A stretch of 14,172 nucleotides of DNA from CAYGFH01 sp964356315 (GTDB lineage: Bacteria; Patescibacteriota; Microgenomatia; UBA10105; UBA927), in assembly GCA_964356315.1 (NCBI GenBank), contig CAYHHA010000036.1, positions 1-14,172 of the forward strand, read 5' to 3'. The position numbers and the translations under genes were made by a program. How positions within the stretch are numbered: position 1 is the first letter of the stretch; every line of letters starts with the position of its first letter. The notes beneath the pieces are model-generated. The model saw only the letters and a list, made by a program, of their open reading frames with translations. It was not told the origin of the DNA and made no database searches. Positions 7,872 to 14,122 of the stretch are shown here, in pieces.

Positions 7872-7906
7872 ACATCCATACTACCATACATCCATACATT
7901 TGTCAA
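7869..7906 (-). promoter_or_regulatory. Promoter and operator of the toxin-antitoxin operon
   Basis: On the minus strand, a consensus -35 TTGACA (7906-7901) is followed after 17 bp by an extended -10, TGG-TAGTAT (hexamer at 7883-7878); ATG follows 6 bp later. The 13-mer GTATGGATGTATG (minus strand) occurs twice, at 7897-7885 and 7881-7869, with a 16-bp period. The copies cover the spacer and the -10/start. This is the best promoter in the window, and the repeats are the likely binding sites for the RHH antitoxin. Confidence 0.75.
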
Positions 7907-7910
7907 TTGA

Positions 7911-9614
7911 TCATGGAGTTTTATAAATCCTCACCAGAGTGTTCTGGTAGACCTGAGAGAGCGCAGGATAGAGTGTCTTTAGATCTTCAACTCCCCCAGA
8001 GATTTCATATTCTTCAGGTCCGTAGAACACATACGAAGCACCGGTCCCCTTCAAAAATGTCATCTCCTCTTCCACAGGTAAGCGCTGTACATAAAAATTT
8101 CCAATTTCCGCCTGTTTTATCTCCAATTTCACGGTGTTGGCGTGTCCTATATAGGCGGTATTACCGCTATAGACCGGCATATAATTCCCGGTCGTCATCC
8201 CGGTTAATACAATCGCGCTTCTGGGCGTATTTACCTGAAGCCAGATAAGTCCTTCAACAATGTCTTTCATTGGGTACATAACGTCTGCATTATGTGGAAC
8301 CAAGGGTATTGTAGCCCTCATTTTATGATCCACAAAGTCTCGAAGCCACATATACGACGACGCCATNNNNNNNNNNNNNNNNNNNNNNNNNNNNNNNNNN
8401 NNNNNNNNNNNNNNNNNNNNNNNNNNNNNNNNNNNNNNNNNNNNNNNNNNNNNNNNNNNNNNNNNNACTTGGGGAACCATCTGGGTAAACCGCGTCGGTG
8501 ATTGCTGGGGAATCTTATCAAAGATAAACAAAAATACGAGCCACGCGACGATCCAATAGGCAAAATACCGCAGTCTCCCTAGGAGCTCTTTCTTATAAAA
8601 CAAGAGAAATAGCATTCCCAAAAGACCTAACGGGAGAAGCGGTCCAACCGCCATAAAATATTCGACAAATGAAAATTTTGTTGGGTGAAGCACGTCAAAT
8701 TCAACTAATCTCTTCCATGGATACTCAGACAACAACAGGAGGTAATACACCAGCGTGGGGCCACTTATCACCCCAAAAATAAATCGGTCAAAGACAACAG
8801 AGGCAAACCAAGTCTGAACGTGTTTGAGTGTCAGTTGTTTTCCCGTTGTATTTTTCTTCCACCAGAGCGAGACGAATTCTCCAACTGTTACAAATGCCAG
8901 AACGCCGTATACGAACGTCAGGCCAGGAGGGAAAATAATACCGAGAATAGTCCCTACAACACCGAGAAATACCGCATTTCCGGGATGTTTTTTGGAGATA
9001 AATCCACCTGTGCCCGTCAGAAAACTGGAAAACACCCAAAAGATAAAAATCATGAGTGTCTGGGCGAGGGCGACATGAGGCATAAACGTCGTCCGCTGGA
9101 GACTGTCTGCCTGCGTATACCAGGGCATCCATCCTCCCAGTCTCGGCACACCCAACACAGTTTCAAATTTTGGCCAGGTAGATTGCAGCGCAATCAACAG
9201 GAAGGTCATATATTGAAATCCCCAACTCGACTCCGCCATTACCCATTCGCTTACTTTCCAAAGCATCCATAACAACATGCCCGCAAAAAATATCCTCGCT
9301 GCATGATATGCAAACCATACATACGGAGTTTGGATATGCGCATAGTCCGCAAACCTACCGATAATCACATATAAAATCTGTGAGAGTGAGCCAGTATGTG
9401 GCTCCGACGTATATTTTTCACGCGCCAGCCATGACCCCTCTTTCCCCTGTCTGATTTTAGAAAGGTAGAGATTATAATCGGTTGGGAAATTATGAACGAG
9501 CTCAAAAAAACGATCATCGTGGATTCGACCCCGTGCGTTCCATTCATACATCGTTGGGGCGAAGGAAAACAGAATCAAAAATAAGATCGTTCCGATAAGT
9601 ATCCGCGGTCTCAT
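7911..9614 (-). CDS. Polytopic membrane protein, GT-C-like family, paralog B (contains a gap)
   Basis: Nominally 567 residues through a 100-N gap. The N-terminal helix (about 5-20) is followed by an external loop with the family motif D46-Y47-x-x-Y50...I-R-Q56-G57. R174-x4-P179-H180 lies at a membrane border, PP (229-230) follows, then EYFMAVGP before another helix. After the gap comes the C-terminal soluble domain with SYVFYGPEE (nominal 527-535), nine residues nearly identical to paralog A (SYVYYGPEE). Both sides of the gap align in order with the intact paralogs, so this is one gene. By comparison with paralog A, about 50 residues separate the flanking blocks, so the gap is probably near its nominal size. 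Asp and His in external positions suggest a membrane glycosyltransferase, which is inference. The 3' end lies 39 bp upstream of the antitoxin start on the same strand. Confidence 0.78.
   Translation of the reverse strand: MRPRILIGTILFLILFSFAPTMYEWNARGRIHDDRFFELVHNFPTDYNLYLSKIRQGKEGSWLAREKYTSEPHTGSLSQILYVIIGRFADYAHIQTPYVWFAYHAARIFFAGMLLWMLWKVSEWVMAESSWGFQYMTFLLIALQSTWPKFETVLGVPRLGGWMPWYTQADSLQRTTFMPHVALAQTLMIFIFWVFSSFLTGTGGFISKKHPGNAVFLGVVGTILGIIFPPGLTFVYGVLAFVTVGEFVSLWWKKNTTGKQLTLKHVQTWFASVVFDRFIFGVISGPTLVYYLLLLSEYPWKRLVEFDVLHPTKFSFVEYFMAVGPLLPLGLLGMLFLLFYKKELLGRLRYFAYWIVAWLVFLFIFDKIPQQSPTRFTQMVPQXXXXXXXXXXXXXXXXXXXXXXXXXXXXXXXXXXMASSYMWLRDFVDHKMRATIPLVPHNADVMYPMKDIVEGLIWLQVNTPRSAIVLTGMTTGNYMPVYSGNTAYIGHANTVKLEIKQAEIGNFYVQRLPVEEEMTFLKGTGASYVFYGPEEYEISGGVEDLKTLYPALSQVYQNTLVRIYKTP
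8367..8466. other. Scaffold gap (100 N) inside paralog B
   Basis: Exactly 100 undetermined bases. Alignment of the two flanks with paralogs A, C and D suggests roughly one helix pair is missing. Confidence 0.97.
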
Positions 9615-9620
9615 TGTATT

Positions 9621-9640
9621 AGTCTACTATGTGATATAGT
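9621..9640. promoter_or_regulatory. Divergent promoter region with palindromic -10
   Basis: A 35-bp gap separates the start of paralog B (minus, 9614) from the start of a 40-residue ORF (plus, 9650). The imperfect palindrome ACTATGTGATATAGT (9626-9640) holds TGA-TATAGT on the plus strand (9632-9640), 9 nt before ATG 9650, and CATAGT on the minus strand (9631-9626). A second minus-strand hexamer, TAGACT (9626-9621), lies 6 nt before the paralog B start. One site could therefore fire both ways. Confidence 0.5.
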
Positions 9641-9649
9641 TGAAATACA

Positions 9650-9772
9650 ATGGAACATAACCCGTTTCCCATGCGCGCCCTCGTTATCTCCCTCGTTGTA
9701 TCTCTTTTTGGGATAATCGTCTCCTGTTCACTCATCCAAACTGCCTTCACCAGAAGTGCATTTGGGGGTTAA
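9650..9772 (+). CDS. Small single-span membrane protein, 40 residues
   Basis: ATG 9650 opens a 40-codon frame ending in TAA (9770-9772). The product has a short polar N-terminus (MEHNPFPMR), a hydrophobic stretch of about 22 residues (10-31, LVISLVVSLFGIIVSC...) and a short tail with one Arg, so one membrane helix is expected. A Cys lies near the outer end of the helix, but there is no clear lipobox. Support comes from an extended -10 (TGA-TATAGT) 9 nt before the ATG, the same geometry as the larger genes here. In addition, the frame fills almost all of the otherwise unexplained 154-bp space between paralogs B and C, and overlaps the convergent paralog C stop by 4 bp. No family is recognised. 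Coding status rests on these features alone. Confidence 0.5.
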   Translation: MEHNPFPMRALVISLVVSLFGIIVSCSLIQTAFTRSAFGG

Positions 9773-11586
9773 ATCTCGCACCCAGCTGGTGCCACATCAA
9801 CTACTTTATACAACTGCGTATCACCATACGAATTCCACGGCTGTAAAAACGGATAGAACTTGACCGCATCCCCCGCGTTTTTTTCATCAAAACTATAAAG
9901 CACTGATCCGATATTATTTTTCTTTATAAGTTTATACGCTTCACACGGAGACATAGACCCTTTATAAAAAGACCAGGCAAGGCTAAGTTTTTTATCGATA
10001 TCTGGCGTATACACAAGTTGCCCCACATACACCGTTCTGTTTATATACGTCGGAATCGTCATGCCTGCCAAAGAGAGCGACATGATCGACTGATTCAGTT
10101 GCGTTATATCCGCAAGTGCGCGAACGCCTTGCAAATACCCCAACTGGGGGTATTGGTATTCTGCGGAAAAATACATATGAGAGAGTTGTTCTTCGATGGT
10201 AATGGGATACCCAACAAAGGTCAGAAAGCTGAGAATACCAATCAAAAGCAGTCGCAGTACGAGTGACGACTTTTTCCAGAGAAACCAAAATCCATACGCC
10301 CCAAATATCGACAATGGAATCCATACCGCCATCTGCAAAAATCGAATGTTGGAAATCGGATTTGCACGGATGACAGCAATAGAGCTAAACGGCATTTGGA
10401 GAGACAAAGGGATCATAATGACGGAAGTGAAGATCCAGAGAAATAGAATAATGAAAGGAGTATATTGTATTTTGTATTGAGTATTAGGAAACAGAATTAT
10501 TCTTTTTGTTTTCCCCACAATACTAGATACAACATACACGATACCTCCTGAAAACACTGATACAACACCTATACCTGCAAATATAATAACAGGCCCGAGC
10601 GCGAGCAAATACTCACCCACAGACAGAGCAAAAGACCATCCTTCAAATATCCGTGGCAAATTCCATGGAAATAGAGATGAAATGCTATGTATTATCAAAA
10701 GTCCAATTCCAGCACCACAAAGAGAAGCGATGCCAATTACGAGTATTTTTTGTGTGCGGATCAATAGGATAAGAATTGGCATCACCAGCAGTATCTGAAT
10801 CGCACTCGGCGGATGCACAAAGCCTGCGATAAACGATGCGACAACAGCCCTCACAATCCACCGATTCCCGTTTCTAGATTCTGTATGCCACCACGTGGAA
10901 AACCCTTGATACACTTTGATCTGTTGATTCTCCCCCTTCGTCCCGGTGCCCACCGGGGCTTCGCGAGACAGGCCGGATTCTTTGGAAAATTGGATATATT
11001 TAATGACGCAGATGAAGGTTGTGACCAACATGATGTGTCCCATGGTGAAATGAGGCACAAACGCTACGCGAATGACCGGGTCCAGCTCACTCCACCACGT
11101 CATGTACCAACTAACCGCCGGAACTCCGTTAACCCAGGTAAATCGTGGAAAACTCGCACTAAAGAGGGTAAAACCCAGTGCGATAATTCTGACCCACTTT
11201 TCTTTTATGCTCACCTTAATGAGTGAATATATCGTGAGACACCAGAGAAGCCCGAGAATGTATCGAGCCAGATGGTATACCGTATGGGCGCTTGAAAATC
11301 CAAGCCACGATCCTACCCACCCAATCATCAGATAAAATATATGTATGGCGCTCCCCTCATGCTGTTCGACGGCGAAACGATCAAAGACGGAAATCTGCCC
11401 ACTCATCCCCTGCCTGATTACCGAGGTATAAAATGCGTAATCGCTCAGCGAATTATGAGTCGGGATAAAATCATGACCCTGGGGAGTTTTTGATACTTTA
11501 CCCACCCAAACAAACACATTTAAAAGCAAAGCAATGGCGACAAGTAAGCTTACAATAATCCTCTCTTGAGAGTGCACACCCTTCAT
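9769..11586 (-). CDS. Polytopic membrane protein, GT-C-like family, paralog C
   Basis: At 605 residues this is the longest of the four paralogs. It has a first helix (about 10-28), an external loop with D49-Y50-x-x-Y53...I-R-Q59-G60, R173-x4-P178-H179, HPP at 258-260, EYLLALGP before a later helix, and a C-terminal soluble domain with NNIGSVLYSFDE, which is degenerate relative to the GPEE form of A and B. The distance between the PH and PP blocks is 80 residues, against about 50 in B and 42 in D. The extra residues (about 202-240) form a cytosolic-type polar loop that includes a GC-rich palindromic segment (10936-10976). The start ATG lies 6 nt after an extended -10 on the minus strand. Membrane glycosyltransferase activity is inferred from architecture, not demonstrated. 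Confidence 0.8.
   Translation of the reverse strand: MKGVHSQERIIVSLLVAIALLLNVFVWVGKVSKTPQGHDFIPTHNSLSDYAFYTSVIRQGMSGQISVFDRFAVEQHEGSAIHIFYLMIGWVGSWLGFSSAHTVYHLARYILGLLWCLTIYSLIKVSIKEKWVRIIALGFTLFSASFPRFTWVNGVPAVSWYMTWWSELDPVIRVAFVPHFTMGHIMLVTTFICVIKYIQFSKESGLSREAPVGTGTKGENQQIKVYQGFSTWWHTESRNGNRWIVRAVVASFIAGFVHPPSAIQILLVMPILILLIRTQKILVIGIASLCGAGIGLLIIHSISSLFPWNLPRIFEGWSFALSVGEYLLALGPVIIFAGIGVVSVFSGGIVYVVSSIVGKTKRIILFPNTQYKIQYTPFIILFLWIFTSVIMIPLSLQMPFSSIAVIRANPISNIRFLQMAVWIPLSIFGAYGFWFLWKKSSLVLRLLLIGILSFLTFVGYPITIEEQLSHMYFSAEYQYPQLGYLQGVRALADITQLNQSIMSLSLAGMTIPTYINRTVYVGQLVYTPDIDKKLSLAWSFYKGSMSPCEAYKLIKKNNIGSVLYSFDEKNAGDAVKFYPFLQPWNSYGDTQLYKVVDVAPAGCEI
10936..10976. repeat. GC-rich palindromic insert within paralog C
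   Basis: A 41-bp very GC-rich stretch in an AT-rich gene contains a perfect hairpin, CCCGGT (10942-10947), 4-nt loop, ACCGGG (10952-10957). It is flanked by two CTTCG copies (10936-10940 and 10959-10963). It encodes about GLSREAPVGTGTKG, in the loop that is absent from the other paralogs. It looks like a small palindromic repeat element inserted in frame; no second copy was seen in this window. Confidence 0.5.
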
Positions 11587-11592
11587 AAACTG

Positions 11593-11602
11593 ATGATATC
11601 AT
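11593..11602 (-). promoter_or_regulatory. Extended -10 of paralog C within a perfect palindrome
   Basis: The palindrome ATGATATCAT contains, on the minus strand, TGA-TATCAT (hexamer at 11598-11593), 6 nt before the paralog C ATG. Because the site is symmetric, the plus strand carries the same TGATATCAT, pointing toward the divergent gene. Confidence 0.55.
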
Positions 11603-11618
11603 GATGGACAATAAAATA

Positions 11619-11627
11619 TGCTACAAT
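11619..11627 (+). promoter_or_regulatory. Extended -10 (TGC-TACAAT) for the 11637 gene
   Basis: TG at 11619-11620 and TACAAT at 11622-11627, 9 nt before ATG 11637. It overlaps codons that would belong to the protein if translation began at ATG 11601, so 11637 is the better start. No convincing -35 is visible. Confidence 0.6.
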
Positions 11628-11636
11628 GGCGCTCAT

Positions 11637-12404
11637 ATGGACCAGATCGATCAAATACCTGAACTCCCAAATGTCAAAAATATCGGACTTATTGCGGGTG
11701 GCATTAGTCTTTTACTTATTCTTTTGATCATTCTCCAACACAATCTCTCATTTCAAAAAACATCACAAACCATTATCCCTGCTGGAAATACGTACCTAGG
11801 CCCTCCAAAAACAGAAATACCCGCTCCTACGACTGCTCCAGTTGTTGCAGTTGTGAGCACTCCAGACACCACTCCCCTTCCTACAGAAAAATCTGTTCCA
11901 ATAAAGGGATCAGCGGTCACCATGAATTCAGCGGGAAAACTAACCGTTGGCAAAGATGCAACATGGTCAACCCAGAAAGGGAAAAAATATCCGTATTCCT
12001 TTAAAGCTCCATCAACACTAAAACTCACTACATTCCCAAATGATTCCTACGACATTTATGCCATCGCCTGGGAAAATCGTCCTCCTGACCAAAATGTGCT
12101 TATTGGAGTTGACGATCTTTCCCGTACAGATGCGCTAAAGCAATATATCACCTTATCGAAACGATCCTATGTGGAAACATGGTGGAAACAGTTTGGAGGA
12201 CTCAAAGGCGTTGCTTCTATTGTTGAATTTACCAATAACATGGGTCTAAAAGGATATCGAGCGAAATTCTTGAGTAGCAACAATCAAACCCTAAATGAAG
12301 ACGTATTTTTCGAAACTCTGGACACGAAATATGTGATTCATATGGCAAGCGGAATCCTAGACACTGCTTTTTTTAACGAAGTTATCGATTCCGTCGCGTG
12401 GGGA
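11637..12404 (+). CDS. Membrane-anchored protein with exported C-terminal domain (3' end in gap)
   Basis: At least 256 residues are visible before the gap. A polar N-terminus (about 1-15) is followed by one membrane helix (about 16-34, GLIAGGISLLLILLIIL), then a Pro/Thr-rich linker (about 50-90, with PAPTTAPVV and STPDTTPLPT) and a globular domain (about 110-256). That domain has the look of the PsbP/Mog1/DUF1795 alpha-beta fold found in small exported proteins: YPYSFKAPSTLKL at its start, a central FTNNMGLKGYRAKF, and FFNEVIDSVAW at its end. The assignment is by pattern and is tentative. The domain appears nearly complete at 12404, so the stop codon probably lies within the gap. It is divergent from paralog C and precedes paralog D. 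Function is unknown; a role at the outer membrane face is inferred. Confidence 0.7.
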
Positions 12405-12504
12405 NNNNNNNNNNNNNNNNNNNNNNNNNNNNNNNNNNNNNNNNNNNNNNNNNNNNNNNNNNNNNNNNNNNNNNNNNNNNNNNNNNNNNNNNNNNNNNNN
12501 NNNN
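12405..12504. other. Scaffold gap (100 N) between the anchored protein and paralog D
   Basis: Exactly 100 undetermined bases of unknown true length. It hides the 3' end of the upstream gene and any -35 of paralog D. Confidence 0.97.
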
Positions 12505-12508
12505 CTAC

Positions 12509-12517
12509 TGTTAGAAT
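12509..12517 (+). promoter_or_regulatory. Extended -10 (TGT-TAGAAT) for paralog D
   Basis: TG at 12509-12510, T, and TAGAAT at 12512-12517, 6 nt before ATG 12524. This spacing matches the other unit-leading genes and suggests paralog D has its own leaderless transcript. The -35 region falls in the gap. Confidence 0.55.
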
Positions 12518-12523
12518 ATCCCC

Positions 12524-14116
12524 ATGAAGCGTACGGTTGCGGTTATTATTCTTCTGTTTACCCTCCTGAATATCAGTAGTTTTTTTATTATGAAGTCTCA
12601 CGCGCCTCCGTATACCGTGTTTACCGGATCGGTCCACTACCCTCCTGATTATCTGTACTATCTTTCGTATATTTCCCAAGGAAAAGATAACTGGCTCCTG
12701 GCCACAAATCTAAAATCAGGAGAGACACAACGCCCCGAACCACTGAATTGGTTTTATGTACTTGGTGGTCATATTGGGGCTATCTTTCATATAGATCCGG
12801 TCGCCACGTATCAACTCCTCGTCGTGTTTGCGAGTGTTGTCTATATGGTGTCGGCATATTATCTGTTTTCGCTGTGTTTTCCTAAACAACCCACAGCCAG
12901 ACTGGTAGCGTTTCTCCTGTTTTTGTTATCCAATGCATTTCCAAAAATCACCCACACGGCACTTGGTTGGGATTTCAACGTGTATTATCCATTCAATAAT
13001 CTCGGGCATCCGTTTGTCCGACTTTCCAATGTCCCCCACCACACACTTATTCAGGCATTTATCATGGCGTCGTTTGCCTTCGCTCTTTCATATTGGCGCC
13101 AGCAATCCAAAAAAATTCCTATCATATTGTTTTTTGCAGGCATAGTATTTGCCAGCATGCAACCGCTCCAATGGGCGTTTGTAACGGGAGTTATTGGTCT
13201 GTATGGAATCACGAAAGCATGGATACAGTATAAATCTGATCATGTAAAAACAGGGAGCGTGCTCATCATGCCACTTGTTCCTGCTATAGCCCTTGGCATC
13301 GGAGGACTCCCGATGGCCATCTACATCAAACACCTCTACAGCGGACCATTGTATGAATATATGATGGCCTGGGAAAATAATCAGCAGATCCTTATCTCAT
13401 TTGCTCATTTCATTCGACTTCACGGCCCAGTTGTCTTATTGGGCATGATTGCTTTGCCGTTTTTCCTCAAACTCACGAGTGACACGATCACCCCACTCCT
13501 CGCCTATTCCGCTATCTCTATCGCACTCTTTTTTTCTCCAATTCCGCGCTCACTTGGACTGCTCAATCTCCGATTTGTTTCGGTGATTCCCATTTTTTTT
13601 GCTTCGTACTTGTGTTCCAGAGCCATTTGGGAACTATCGAAACACATTCCAGGGCGATTTCGATATCTTGGCATTTGGATTGGAACGGTTCTAATTCTTG
13701 CCATCACAATTCCTGTGACGTATGTGCATCTGTTTCAAAATCGTCCACACACGCTTCCTGACGATATCAATTCATATCTCCCCCTTGGGGCCTACCAACT
13801 CTACCAGATGGCTCCCACACGCATAAAACCAAACGAAACCACTCTTGTCCCACCGCTTCTTGCACAAAGCTTCCCGGCATTCACTGGACGGCATGTGTTT
13901 GTGGCAGATGCATTTGGCACCATAGCATATGATCGCAAAATAAAAGAATCAGGAGATTTTTATGCCGGATCAGGAAGCCCAATTGGACGAATACAATGGC
14001 TCAAAGCAAATGCAATTTCTTACGTGATGACCTACGCATGGACGCCGATTAACGATATTCCCGAGCTTGAAATTGTCAAAAGTAACGACTACGCGATTTT
14101 GTATAGGGTGAGGTAA
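12524..14116 (+). CDS. Polytopic membrane protein, GT-C-like family, paralog D
   Basis: A complete 530-residue member of the four-paralog family. Order of features: first helix (about 4-23); external loop with D42-Y43-x-x-Y46...I-S-Q52-G53; AFPKIT (138-143); R166-x4-P171-H172; SMQP (P214) at the next helix; HFIRLHGP before a later helix; LRFVSVIP in a membrane segment; and a soluble C-terminal domain with NAISYVMTYAW, where the GPEE of A and B is absent. It is predicted to lie in the cytoplasmic membrane with the C-terminal domain outside. Asp and His at external loop positions are compatible with a GT-C glycosyltransferase using a lipid-linked sugar, but no acceptor or sugar can be named. 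It ends 6 bp before a tandem repeat that reaches the window edge. Confidence 0.8.
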   Translation: MKRTVAVIILLFTLLNISSFFIMKSHAPPYTVFTGSVHYPPDYLYYLSYISQGKDNWLLATNLKSGETQRPEPLNWFYVLGGHIGAIFHIDPVATYQLLVVFASVVYMVSAYYLFSLCFPKQPTARLVAFLLFLLSNAFPKITHTALGWDFNVYYPFNNLGHPFVRLSNVPHHTLIQAFIMASFAFALSYWRQQSKKIPIILFFAGIVFASMQPLQWAFVTGVIGLYGITKAWIQYKSDHVKTGSVLIMPLVPAIALGIGGLPMAIYIKHLYSGPLYEYMMAWENNQQILISFAHFIRLHGPVVLLGMIALPFFLKLTSDTITPLLAYSAISIALFFSPIPRSLGLLNLRFVSVIPIFFASYLCSRAIWELSKHIPGRFRYLGIWIGTVLILAITIPVTYVHLFQNRPHTLPDDINSYLPLGAYQLYQMAPTRIKPNETTLVPPLLAQSFPAFTGRHVFVADAFGTIAYDRKIKESGDFYAGSGSPIGRIQWLKANAISYVMTYAWTPINDIPELEIVKSNDYAILYRVR

Positions 14117-14122
14117 CAAGAG

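Noticed and set aside
7894..7920. Insertion-sequence or attachment-site ends flanking the toxin-antitoxin module
   Set aside because: No matching inverted or direct repeats were found at the two sides near 7192 and 7907.
8820..9272. A 150-codon open frame on the plus strand inside paralog B
   Set aside because: Its translation is rich in Arg, Cys and His with no hydrophobic or domain pattern, and the opposite strand has clear family motifs.
11601..11636. ATG 11601 as the start of the membrane-anchored protein
   Set aside because: The extended -10 TGC-TACAAT lies downstream of it; the added residues (MMDNKICYNGAH) look unlike a protein start, and ATG 11637 fits the local spacing.
12505..12527. 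Continuation of the anchored protein through gap 3 to a TGA overlapping the paralog D ATG
   Set aside because: The frame depends on a placeholder gap length, and these bases carry a good -10 element.
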